DNA of 64,000 bases. Origin: Humibacillus xanthopallidus. GTDB taxonomy: Bacteria; Actinomycetota; Actinomycetes; Actinomycetales; Dermatophilaceae. Each line of letters begins with the position of its first letter. Position 1 is the stretch's first letter. A model generated the notes under the pieces. The model searched no databases, had not been told where the DNA came from, and saw nothing but the letters and a program-made list of their open reading frames with translations. Shown here piece by piece: positions 28,768-38,358 of this stretch. Location of the stretch: assembly GCF_006716675.1 (NCBI RefSeq), contig NZ_VFPM01000002.1, positions 992,001-1,056,000 of the forward strand. Direction: 5' to 3'. The translations under genes were made by a program, and so were the position numbers.

Positions 28768-29739
28768 GTGGTACAGATCAACCAAGGGGCAGTCAACGGA
28801 GCGCTCGCACCACAGTTCGGTGACGTGACGTCGATTCCCATCCAACTGGAGAACGGGCTCCCCGTCCCGATCACCCTCTACATGCTCGAGGCGGACGGAG
28901 AGCACTCCGGCTGGGACGCCGCAGGACGTCTCAGCGCCGGCCAACCGGGACTCACCCTGGCCCCGGCCGAGGGCGTAGGCCTCACGAACTGGCATCTCGG
29001 AGAGTTCGTGCTCGTGCTGGCCAAAGACTCCGGAGCATTCGTCACTGCATATCCGCTACCGACGACGAAGCCGACGCAGGCCAGTCTCACGGTCACCTCG
29101 ATCGACGCGACGATGCTCGTGGCGCCGAATGAGATCGGCTCTCCCCCCGTGCCAGACCCGGCACTGGGGGTCGTCATACCCGCCGACGGCACCAGGGTGC
29201 TGGTGGGGTGCGGCATGGCCCCCAACGGAAACCTGGTCACGAGGGAACAGTTCTGGCAGCGCTGCTCGACCTCCTACTGCCTCGCCCCCCGAGAGACGAG
29301 AACCATCAGCACGACGGTCTCGAACGGCATGGACGTGACCACATCGGAGCAGAGGACGGTGGCCGCCTCGCTCGGCATCTCGGTCAGTGGCGGCTGGGGC
29401 CCGGTATCGGCGAGCCTGTCTGCCAGTCTCAGCCGTTCCAGCACCTCATTCCATCAAGTGACCGTTTCGACACAGACGACGGCGTTCGAAGAGCAGCAAG
29501 TCAGCAACACCGATCCCCTCCACTCCGCCATGGTCTTGGTCTGGCAGCTCATGGACGTGCTCACCATCTTTGATGCGAGCCATCGTCCACTGGCTGCGGT
29601 GCTCACCGGCCAGAGGCCAACCATCTCAAGCAACGTTATCGACCCGGGCGTAGGTCCTGACTGGTCGTCGTCGGCAGCCGCTGTGACGCCATCACGGAGC
29701 GTCGTCAGGGCCACACGGGTCAGCCCAAAGTCGTCGTGA
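28768..29739 (+). CDS. Unknown cassette protein 3: paralogue of protein 1
   Basis: 323 aa. It aligns with residues 1-290 of protein 1: NGLPVPI / NRLPIPI, VIPADGTRVLVGCGMAPNGN / IIPADSARVVVGCGQAANGA, REQFWQR / REQYWQR and SVSGGWGPVSASLSASLSRSS / SASGGWGAVSASVSSTLSLSS. The segment SFHQVTVSTQTTAF again alternates polar and apolar residues. It lacks the Ig-like modules. The GTG start is chosen because GAGGGGG precedes it. Its stop overlaps the GTG of the next gene. A two-component assembly with protein 1 is possible but unproven. Confidence 0.7.
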   Translation: MVQINQGAVNGALAPQFGDVTSIPIQLENGLPVPITLYMLEADGEHSGWDAAGRLSAGQPGLTLAPAEGVGLTNWHLGEFVLVLAKDSGAFVTAYPLPTTKPTQASLTVTSIDATMLVAPNEIGSPPVPDPALGVVIPADGTRVLVGCGMAPNGNLVTREQFWQRCSTSYCLAPRETRTISTTVSNGMDVTTSEQRTVAASLGISVSGGWGPVSASLSASLSRSSTSFHQVTVSTQTTAFEEQQVSNTDPLHSAMVLVWQLMDVLTIFDASHRPLAAVLTGQRPTISSNVIDPGVGPDWSSSAAAVTPSRSVVRATRVSPKSS

Positions 29740-30842
29740 CGTACCACCTGTTCCACCACAACATGGAGAACTACGCGGGCGGGCCCGCCCCGCGGCAGCA
29801 GCTCTATCAGCAGGCCTACGCCCGCACACGCGCGGCCGCCACGATCCTCACCCCACCACAGATCCTGGCGGCCGGCTTCACCGAGCTGAGGAACTGGGAC
29901 CGGACGATGCACTCCCTCGACACGGCGTTAGTCGGCGCTCTCGACCCAGGCCTGCGGATGCTGGCGGTCATCGCCTGCGGTGCCAGCGCATTGGGAAACA
30001 AGGAGTACCTCGGCATCGCGATTGGCCGTCCCGGTGGTGCAGGCACCGCCTTCAATGTCCACTCGGTCGGTCGAGTGCGATTCACCGTCACCGGTCAGCA
30101 GTCGCGGCCGATACACGACTACTTTCCGCCTGCCCCGAAGGACTGGACGGTGATCGGCCCCACTGCCGGCCTGCAACAGTGGGGAGCCTCGTCCGGCGCG
30201 GACTCCACCCCGGACTACCGGTATCCGGTGTACGTCGTGGGTTCCATCGGCCCGCAGACTGCGGTCGGCGCTCGGGTGCCGAGGACGACGACGTTGGCCA
30301 AGGCTGCCAGACCGTCGACCGTGATCGCTGTCGCCTGGATCCACAACAGGTACAAAGGCTCTGCAGACAGCTCCAGTGCACGGGACAGCAAGGCCGCCGC
30401 CGAGCGCCTCATCGCGATGCAGCAGCTACCTACCGTCGTCAAAGCGATCATGAGCGAGAACCCCTTTACCCCCGATTACGTCTTCATCGGCGGGGACTTC
30501 AACTCGCCGGCGAACCAGGAGCCAGGCCACCAGTACATCGGCACCGATCGCGTGGCTCGTCTCCGGACCTTCTCCGCGAGCGCCCCGCCGCTGCTCTCAC
30601 CTCCGGGCTTCTTCGGCCCGGGCTCTGTCCTGGTTCCCGGCGGCCCGGCGACGGCGCAGTGGAAGGGCGGAACCACTCGGGGCGGGAACCTCTACGACTA
30701 CTGGTTCATGGGACAGGGGGCAACCGCGCCACCATGGCCGGCTGGCTTCCCCGTGCCGAGCGCATGCATGGCCCCCGTGACAGCAAGAGGTGCGCCGATC
30801 GAGCTGTCGGACCACGCCGCTACCTTCCTGGAAGTTCTCTGA
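29736..30842 (+). CDS. Unknown cassette protein 4: endonuclease/exonuclease/phosphatase-family protein
   Basis: 368 aa. The DNase-I-like fold is indicated in order by HHNMENYAGG (residues 7-16), FTELRNWD with catalytic-type Glu50, WIHNRY with His203, FIGGDFNSP with Asp254 and Asn256, NLYDYWF near 318 and LSDHAATF with Asp359-His360. These are the metal-binding and catalytic positions of the family, which includes DNase I, CdtB, sphingomyelinases and inositol phosphatases. Which activity it has cannot be told. No signal peptide is visible. The GTG overlaps the stop of protein 3 (GTGA), so it is the last member of the operon. Confidence 0.8.
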   Translation: MTYHLFHHNMENYAGGPAPRQQLYQQAYARTRAAATILTPPQILAAGFTELRNWDRTMHSLDTALVGALDPGLRMLAVIACGASALGNKEYLGIAIGRPGGAGTAFNVHSVGRVRFTVTGQQSRPIHDYFPPAPKDWTVIGPTAGLQQWGASSGADSTPDYRYPVYVVGSIGPQTAVGARVPRTTTLAKAARPSTVIAVAWIHNRYKGSADSSSARDSKAAAERLIAMQQLPTVVKAIMSENPFTPDYVFIGGDFNSPANQEPGHQYIGTDRVARLRTFSASAPPLLSPPGFFGPGSVLVPGGPATAQWKGGTTRGGNLYDYWFMGQGATAPPWPAGFPVPSACMAPVTARGAPIELSDHAATFLEVL

Positions 30843-31297
30843 GGAGTGGGCATCGGCCCGCACGATGACCGGATCTCCGCCCGCCTCGCGACAGGGCCTC
30901 CGCTGCCGCCTCTGGACCCGAGCGCGCCGGCGGCGCGGGCGCAAGCGGAGCCGGCACTGCCCGCGGACGGCCTGTGCAAAGACCTTCAGGGCGAACCTGG
31001 CGCGCCATGGCCCACGGCACCCCGCGCGCATGGCTGCCCCTGGGTGGACCGTCGACGGTGACCGCGTCACGATGCGTCGCTCCGGCCCGTCGATAACCAG
31101 GCTGCCGCGCCAGTGGCGCGGGAACAATCGCCGCGCCTGAGGGCGGAGCCGGGTGTGGCCCCGGGCCGCGAGACCGGGACCAGTGCCGACAAGCCTCGCA
31201 CAGAGCCTCCAGCCCCCATCTGCTCGGCGGTGATGCGTCAGGGTTCCACAGACTCACTGACAGGCCTGATCGTGGTTGATGGATAGACGGAGATTCT
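30843..31297. other. 455-bp region with no supported gene
   Basis: Several short open frames exist on both strands, but none has a ribosome-binding site, a recognisable domain or the local codon pattern. No terminator with a T-run was seen. It separates the four-gene cassette from the convergent TMEM175-like gene. Confidence 0.5.
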
Positions 31298-31939
31298 CTA
31301 GGCCTGAGTTGGCCGATGTCGAATGGCGCCGAAAGGGATGAGGACGAACAAGGCGAGCAACAGGTAGCCGACAACAGCCGCGATGGGCAGGAACAGGCCC
31401 ACGAGGATCATCACGACGTACAGGCCCAGGGTCGGTGTCAGTCGCTTGGTCAGGGTCTTCACGTCCTCGTCGGCCAGGTCGGGGCTAACCAGGTGCTCGC
31501 GGACGGCGTAGCGCCAGACAACCGAGACCATGACCAGGGCAAGCAGAAGGTTGATGCCGTAAACGGTGGCAGCAATCCGTTCTGCATCAGGCTCATGGAC
31601 GTATTCCGCCAGCAGCTTCGTGGGAAAGGGCAGGAACGACACCACAAGGAGCAGCATGAGGTTCAGACGTACCAGCACGGAGTCAGCGTGTTCCAAGTAC
31701 TCCGTGATCACGGTGTGGGCGAACCAGACCGCTCCGATGGTTGCGAAACTCACGAAGTACGCCAGGTACGAGGGCCATTGCTCGCCCAGCGCCGCCAGTA
31801 AGTCATCACCGGCGCCGGCCGGCACACCGATCTCCAGAATCAGCAGTGTGATCGCGATTGCCAAGACTCCATCGCTGAAGGCTTCAATCCGACCAGTTCG
31901 ATACGCTGGCTGAGCTCGAGGAGCCTTGGACTCAGTCAT
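31298..31939 (-). CDS. TMEM175-family (DUF1211) potassium-channel-like protein
   Basis: 213 aa with six hydrophobic segments. RIEAFSDGVLAIAITLLILEI (from residue 17) is the FSD signature of the TMEM175/DUF1211 family, whose bacterial members form tetrameric K+ channels with the filter made by the first helix. TAGGGT (31951-31946) ends 6 bases before the ATG, so the mRNA is probably leaderless. It lies between the four-gene cassette and short hypothetical genes. Its physiological role here is unknown. Confidence 0.88.
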   Translation of the reverse strand: MTESKAPRAQPAYRTGRIEAFSDGVLAIAITLLILEIGVPAGAGDDLLAALGEQWPSYLAYFVSFATIGAVWFAHTVITEYLEHADSVLVRLNLMLLLVVSFLPFPTKLLAEYVHEPDAERIAATVYGINLLLALVMVSVVWRYAVREHLVSPDLADEDVKTLTKRLTPTLGLYVVMILVGLFLPIAAVVGYLLLALFVLIPFGAIRHRPTQA

Positions 31940-32187
31940 GGTCGGACCCTATGGCCGCCTCCGCCTTCGAGACCTCACCCACCGGGTATGACATTCACAG
32001 CCGCGCTCACATGCCGCAGAGCGGTCGTGCCGATGTGAGCGCTCGTCAGATCTCACCGCGCGTCGCGGCGCTCCGCTTTCCCGGCGACCAGCAGTCGTCA
32101 GGTCACGATTGCCCGCACACTGACGCGTGATCGGCAGCCCGGAGCCACTGCCGCTTCTAACGTGGCCCCACAGAGACCGGGGGCGTG

Positions 32188-32592
32188 ATGACAGGGACTC
32201 AGGCCGTCGCAGGCAGGGCGCTGCGGGTCGCCCTCATCATCATCGGTGTGGGCGTCGTCGGCTATATCGCGCTGATGGGCCTGCTTTTCTACGGGTTGCG
32301 GGAGCCATATCCGTACCTGAATGTCACCAACGAGACCGGTCGCCCGCTGCTCATCGAGCGCGCGGACACCCCGACGTCTCCGGGCGAGGTCGGGCGGGGC
32401 TCACTCGTGTGGCCCACAGAGGGGTACTGGCCGGCCAGCAGCTACCAGTGCGACCGCGACCAGCTGGTGGCTCGCGACCTGCAGGGCACCGTGGTCGCTG
32501 CCGCGAGGGCGCCTGCAGCTCGGACAACTGGACCATCACCGGAGACGGCTTGCCTCCAGCGCCCCGATACAGCGCGGGCCCGTCCCGCCTGA
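32188..32592 (+). CDS. Hypothetical membrane-anchored protein, possible frameshift
   Basis: About 134 aa with one N-terminal membrane helix (ALIIIGVGVVGYIALMGLLFYGL, residues 15-37) and an outside domain with VTNETGRPLLIERADTP. The final 40 residues (AAARAPAARTTGPSPETA) are of low quality. In the -1 frame from about 32505 the DNA reads REGACSSDNWTITGDG, which looks like a natural continuation. A one-base indel near 32495-32510 may therefore have truncated the protein. GTG at 32185 or ATG at 32188 could start it. No family recognised. Confidence 0.5.
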   Translation: MTGTQAVAGRALRVALIIIGVGVVGYIALMGLLFYGLREPYPYLNVTNETGRPLLIERADTPTSPGEVGRGSLVWPTEGYWPASSYQCDRDQLVARDLQGTVVAAARAPAARTTGPSPETACLQRPDTARARPA

Positions 32593-32826
32593 CCATGTCG
32601 AAGTCCGGTCTCGCCGGCGACGAACGTCCTCGGCAGGGGCACAGAACCCATGGGTTCCTCCTCTCAGTAGACGGTGGTGGTGTTCGTGCCGAGGACCGAC
32701 CACGCATCCCACGTCGTCGGGTCGGAGAGCCCGGTCACGCGACGGGGACGTACAGGTGGTGGTGGCCGGGGGTGGAGGTCTCGACGGCTCGTCCTCGGCT
32801 CCTACGGGACGGAGGAACCCGTTGTC

Positions 32827-33111
32827 ATGTGGTGGCGCGAGCTGCCTCAGATCCTCTCCCGGGCCTCGGCCGCGGACCCGCGAGCGGGAATGACGGTGCA
32901 TGGCCCCTTCGTCGAAAATGATCAACTGACGATGTACGTGCAGGGCCCCTCTGTCTCCACGGTCCTGGAGTTCGCCCGCGCTCACGTGCTGCGCCCCTCA
33001 CCTGGCAGAGTGATTGCGTACGTCAGCGCCCCGGGTATGCCTGCCCCCCAGACGGGAGCATCAGTGCTTCTGGACGCCACGACCCAGCCGACGACCGCCC
33101 GCACTCGCTGA
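32827..33111 (+). CDS. Hypothetical protein, 94 aa
   Basis: Soluble protein MWWRELPQILSRASAADP... with no recognised domain. GGAGGA at 32811-32816 gives a proper site for the ATG at 32827. The frame extends upstream to 32674, but that part is arginine-rich and without a site. It ends just before a cluster of short repeats at the island edge. Confidence 0.45.
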   Translation: MWWRELPQILSRASAADPRAGMTVHGPFVENDQLTMYVQGPSVSTVLEFARAHVLRPSPGRVIAYVSAPGMPAPQTGASVLLDATTQPTTARTR

Positions 33112-33141
33112 GGACAGCCGAAGGACAGGAAGTGTGCAACC

Positions 33142-33202
33142 TCCGCTTCTGCCGCGGACGTGACGTCCGATCGTGCCGCGGACGTCACGGCCGATCCTGC
33201 CG
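33142..33202. repeat. Cluster of short repeats at island edge
   Basis: Three versions of a 13-mer of the form TCCGMTCTTGCCG lie at 33142-33154, 33166-33178 and 33190-33202, the last two joined by the palindrome-like CCGCGGACGTCACGG. Other copies are at 23862-23874, 25959-25971 and 33396-33408. The first and last of these are identical (TCCGCTCTTGCCG). Confidence 0.6.
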
Positions 33203-33263
33203 CTGCGAGCGAGGGGTAAAGGTGAGGCTGTCACGTGCAGTGATGGGCTACGGTCCGGTCGGT

Positions 33264-33392
33264 ATGAGGCGCTCTCGGCCCTTGACCGACGGGCGCGTGA
33301 CCGTGCGACCGGTCGTAGCGGCTGACGCGCCCGCGTTCCTCCTGACGCCGACCCCGGCCGCGGCGCGGAACCGTCAGGGTGGAGAGGGCTGA
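33264..33392 (+). pseudogene. Possible N-terminal remnant of a GNAT acetyltransferase
   Basis: MRRSRPLTDGRVTVRPVVAADAPAFL resembles the first strand and helix of RimJ/RimL-type GNAT acetyltransferases (LTDGRVTLRP...DAPAL). The frame then turns to unrelated sequence and stops after 42 codons, so the rest of the domain is missing. It fits a disrupted boundary next to the glycosylase-like gene. Confidence 0.35.
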
Positions 33393-33416
33393 ACGTCCGC
33401 TCTTGCCGCACTGCGA

Positions 33417-34298
33417 TCAAGTCCCGTCTCGGGCGGTGTGCAGGATGTCGTCGCAGACGGCGATCAAGCGCTTCCGCAGTGCCTGGCCGCGTTCGGCAAA
33501 CGCACGTTGTTCGGCGACGTAGGCGGCCTTGCCTTCCGCGGTCTCGATCGGCACCGGCTCGTAGCCGAGCTCGCGCAGGTCGTAGGGCGCCGCCCGCATG
33601 TCGAGCGAACGGATGTCGCGGGCGAGCTCGAAGCAGTCCATGACGAGGTCGCTCGGCACGACGGGCACGAGCTTGTGTGCCCACTTGTAGAGGTCCATCC
33701 CCGCGTGCAGGCACCCGGGCTGCTCGAGCTGCGGCTGGGTCTCACGCGTGGGCGTCATGGCATTGAGCGGTGCGGCTTCAGGGGTGAAGAAGCGGTAGGC
33801 GTCGAAGTGTGAGCAGGTCAGCTGGTGGCTCTCGACCACGGCATCGGTGCCGGAGGCCCCGAGGCGCAGCGGCCAAGCCGAGTGCCGCACCGCGGAGGGA
33901 CCCTGGCGATAGACCATCGCCCACTCGTGCAACCCGAAGCAGCCGAAACGCGCCGGACGCCCCGCCGTCCTGACGAGCAGGTCGCGCACGAAGCGCAGGG
34001 TGTCGCCGCGTGCCGTAGCGAACGCCTCGATGTCGACGCTGACGACGTCGCCGTCGACGGCGTAGAAGCGCCAGTCGCGGTGTGGCGCGCCACCGGCCCC
34101 TGCGAGACCCACGCCGGCGCCCGGGTGCCAGCGTCGAAGCTGTGCCGGCTTGAAGGAGTAGTAGGTGAAGAGGAAGTCCTCGACGGGATGGGCGCGGTGG
34201 TCGCGCCGGCGCGCGACGTGCGCGGCAGTGGCGGAGTCGACGCGCGCCTCGTGCGCCGCCGCCCGCTCCCGCCACGTCGGCTCGTCCAGGACCTGCAC
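33417..34298 (-). CDS. Conserved actinobacterial protein usually named 3-methyladenine DNA glycosylase
   Basis: 293 aa. The family is widespread in actinobacteria and is annotated as 3-methyladenine DNA glycosylase, though I see no helix-hairpin-helix of AlkA here, so activity is uncertain. Conserved stretches are HPVEDFLFTYYSFKPAQLRRWHPG near residue 40, FGCFGLHEWAMVYR near 140, CSHFDAYRFFTPEA near 180 and MDLYKWAHKLVPVV near 218. TACCCT (34310-34305) lies 6 bases before the GTG, so translation is probably leaderless. A diverged 3' fragment lies at 23551-23820. Confidence 0.72.
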   Translation of the reverse strand: MQVLDEPTWRERAAAHEARVDSATAAHVARRRDHRAHPVEDFLFTYYSFKPAQLRRWHPGAGVGLAGAGGAPHRDWRFYAVDGDVVSVDIEAFATARGDTLRFVRDLLVRTAGRPARFGCFGLHEWAMVYRQGPSAVRHSAWPLRLGASGTDAVVESHQLTCSHFDAYRFFTPEAAPLNAMTPTRETQPQLEQPGCLHAGMDLYKWAHKLVPVVPSDLVMDCFELARDIRSLDMRAAPYDLRELGYEPVPIETAEGKAAYVAEQRAFAERGQALRKRLIAVCDDILHTARDGT

Positions 34299-34367
34299 CC
34301 CACGAGGGTAGGTGACTGCCGCCGGCGATCCCCACCGCCCACCGGCGGGCCGGGGCAGGATGGCCTC

Positions 34368-35828
34368 ATGGCACCGGACGTCGATCTACCCACGCACGTG
34401 CTGCACCGCCTGACGTGCTACACCCCCGAGCGCGAGTGGACCGAGGTCCCGGACGACGACCGGCTCGTGCAGGACCTCGTGCCCAACGACGTGACGCGGC
34501 GTCCGCAGTGCTACAAGCGCTACGACGACGACCTGCGGCGGGTCCTCCTGCCGCCGGACCTCGCCGGGTCGTCGGCTCCCGCCACGGCGGTGCTCGCGGG
34601 CACCGCGGACGTCGAGGCGAGCCGGCTCGACCTCCCGGGCCTGTCCCGTCTGCTCTACCTGTCCTCCGGGGTCACCCGGCGCACGACGCGCCCCGACGGT
34701 GGGGTCATGCTCTTCCGCGCCGCGGGCTCGGCGGGGGCGCGCTTCCCGCTCGAGCTCTACGTCGCCGTCCCGCGCGGGGCTGCCGTCGACGGGCTGGAGC
34801 CGGGACTTCACTGGTACGACCCCGAGGCCCATGCCCTCGTCGTCCTCGGACCGCCGCCGTCGGGTGACGCCGTGACCGTCGTCGTCACGGGGGTGCCGTG
34901 GCGCACCGGCTGGCGCTACCGCGAACGCGGCTTCCGCCACATCTACTGGGATGCCGGCACCATGCTCGCCCAGACGCTGGCCCTCGCCGACTCCGCGGGC
35001 CTGACGGCGCGCCTGTTCACGACCTTCCCCGACGCCGAGGTGGCCGCCCTCGTGGGCGCCGACCGGGTGCACGAGTTCCCGGTCGCCCTCGTGGCCCTCG
35101 GCCCGGGCGACCCCGCCGTGCACCTCACCGGCGACCCGATGTCCGGCCACCACGACGCCGACGGCCTCGAGTTCCCGCTCGTCACGGCCGCCCAGCGCGC
35201 GGGGGAGCAGCGCGTCCTCGGCGCCGAGCTCGAGCGCGGGACTCCGGTCGAGCTCACCTCCGCGGGCGGCCCGAGCACCGACGCCGTCGTGGTCAGCAAG
35301 GGGTCGATCCGCCGGCTCCACCCCGACCGCTCCCTCCCGCGCCGTGTGCTCGTCGACGCGATGAGTGCCTCGCTGCGCGGCATCGACGTGCCGCACTGGG
35401 TGGCGGTCAGCGGCGTCGACGACGTGCCGACCGGCATCCACCTCTGGCCCGACCTCACGTCGCCGGTGCGCCCGCTCGACGAGCAGTCCCTCCGTGACGA
35501 GCTCTTCACGGCTGCCCTCGAGCAGGGGCTCGCGCGCGACGCCTCCTTCGTCGCCATGAGCGGCATCCCGCTCGACGGGCTCGACGACCACGGCTACCGC
35601 GAGGCCCAGCTGCTCGCCGGGCTCGCCGAGGGCCGGCTCCACCTCATGGCGTATGCGTTGGGCGCGGCGGCCTCGGGCATGACCTTCCGCGACTCCGACC
35701 TCGCAGGCCTGCTGGGCCGCGACGTCGCAGGGCTGCTGTGGACGTGCGTCGGCGTGCCGGAGTACCGCACGCGGCCGAGCGGCACGCCGGGGTCACCGGC
35801 CGACGTCACCATCGTCTGGCCACGCTGA
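34368..35828 (+). CDS. SagB/ThcOx-type nitroreductase-fold oxidoreductase, two-domain
   Basis: 486-aa FMN oxidoreductase-like protein. The N-terminal half has the SagB-type core: YLSSGVTRRTTRPDGGVMLFRAAGSAG near residue 103, ELYVAVPRG near 130 and WRYRERGFRHIYWDAGTMLAQTLALA near 183. The C-terminal half repeats a nitroreductase-like module from about residue 300 (VDAMSASLRGIDVPHW ... GLLWTCVGVPEYRTRPSGTPG). SagB proteins oxidise azolines in thiazole/oxazole-modified peptides, but no YcaO cyclodehydratase or precursor peptide is nearby. The role here is open. ATG at 34368. GGCAGGA lies about 10 bases upstream. Confidence 0.75.
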   Translation: MAPDVDLPTHVLHRLTCYTPEREWTEVPDDDRLVQDLVPNDVTRRPQCYKRYDDDLRRVLLPPDLAGSSAPATAVLAGTADVEASRLDLPGLSRLLYLSSGVTRRTTRPDGGVMLFRAAGSAGARFPLELYVAVPRGAAVDGLEPGLHWYDPEAHALVVLGPPPSGDAVTVVVTGVPWRTGWRYRERGFRHIYWDAGTMLAQTLALADSAGLTARLFTTFPDAEVAALVGADRVHEFPVALVALGPGDPAVHLTGDPMSGHHDADGLEFPLVTAAQRAGEQRVLGAELERGTPVELTSAGGPSTDAVVVSKGSIRRLHPDRSLPRRVLVDAMSASLRGIDVPHWVAVSGVDDVPTGIHLWPDLTSPVRPLDEQSLRDELFTAALEQGLARDASFVAMSGIPLDGLDDHGYREAQLLAGLAEGRLHLMAYALGAAASGMTFRDSDLAGLLGRDVAGLLWTCVGVPEYRTRPSGTPGSPADVTIVWPR

Positions 35829-35892
35829 CAGCGCCGACGGCGCACACGGCGCCGAACGCATGGCCGCGCCGGGCCCGTCGTAGGGTGGGCGC

Positions 35893-36672
35893 GTGCGCAT
35901 CGCGAGGTTCACGACCGGGGACGACCCGGCATACGGCATCGTCCAGGGCGACCCCGGCACCGAGGTGATCACCCCGCTGGCCGGCGACCCGCTCTACATC
36001 GGGCTCCAGCCGAGCGGCGGCGACCCCGTCCTCCTCGAGGACGTGCGCCTGCTCGCGCCCGTCATCCCGCGCTCCAAGATCGTCGCGATCGGCAAGAACT
36101 ACGCCGACCACGCCAAGGAGATGGGCGGCGAGGCTCCGGCCGAGCCGATGATGTTCTTCAAGCCCAACACCTCGGTCGTCGGCCCGTTCGACCCGGTGGT
36201 GCTGCCTGCGGGCAGCAGCGAGATCTCCTACGAGGGCGAGCTCGCCGTCGTCATCAAGACGATCACCAAGGGCGTGAAGGCCGAGAACGCCGCCGAGTGC
36301 ATCTACGGCTACACCATCGCCAACGACGTGACGGCCCGCGACTGGCAGCGCACCGACGGCCAGTGGGCCCGCGCCAAGGGCTTCGACACGAGCTGCCCCC
36401 TCGGCCCGTGGATCGAGACCGAGCTCGACCCCAGCGATCTCGCCATCGTGACGACGCTCGACGGCGACGTGAAGCAGGACGGCACGACGGCCGACATGAT
36501 CCACGGCATCGGCGCGATCATCGAGCACGCCTCTGCCGCCTTCACGCTCCTGCCCGGAGACGTCATCCTCACCGGCACGCCGGCGGGCGTCGGGCTCGTC
36601 GAGGCCGGCCAGCAGGTCACCGTCGAGATCGCAGGCATCGGGTCGCTGACCAACACCTTCGTGCGTCGCTGA
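35893..36672 (+). CDS. Fumarylacetoacetate hydrolase-family protein
   Basis: 259-aa FAH-superfamily enzyme (hydrolase, isomerase or decarboxylase of 2-oxo acids). IGKNYADHAKEMG near residue 68, the metal-binding E...E pair (SYEGELAVVI), NDVTARDWQ near 144 and ILTGTPAGVG near 226 are the family marks. TAGGGT (35881-35886) ends 6 bases before the GTG, so it appears leaderless. gltX follows after 33 bases with its own promoter. Substrate not determinable. Confidence 0.9.
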   Translation: MRIARFTTGDDPAYGIVQGDPGTEVITPLAGDPLYIGLQPSGGDPVLLEDVRLLAPVIPRSKIVAIGKNYADHAKEMGGEAPAEPMMFFKPNTSVVGPFDPVVLPAGSSEISYEGELAVVIKTITKGVKAENAAECIYGYTIANDVTARDWQRTDGQWARAKGFDTSCPLGPWIETELDPSDLAIVTTLDGDVKQDGTTADMIHGIGAIIEHASAAFTLLPGDVILTGTPAGVGLVEAGQQVTVEIAGIGSLTNTFVRR

Positions 36673-36689
36673 CCCTTTCGGGCTCCCAC

Positions 36690-36695
36690 TAGGCT
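36690..36695 (+). promoter_or_regulatory. -10 box of leaderless gltX
   Basis: TAGGCT ends 10 bases before the gltX ATG, leaving almost no 5' untranslated region. No Shine-Dalgarno precedes the ATG. Confidence 0.5.
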
Positions 36696-36705
36696 GGGTC
36701 GCACC

Positions 36706-38349
<1,644 letters not shown>

Positions 38350-38358
38350 CAGGTCCCG

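Noticed and set aside
30790..31140. Short open frames in the 455-bp gap after the cassette
   Set aside because: No ribosome-binding site, domain or consistent frame; arginine and proline dominate.
34368..35828. Azole-peptide biosynthetic cluster around the SagB-like gene
   Set aside because: No YcaO, E1-like or precursor peptide gene in the neighbourhood.
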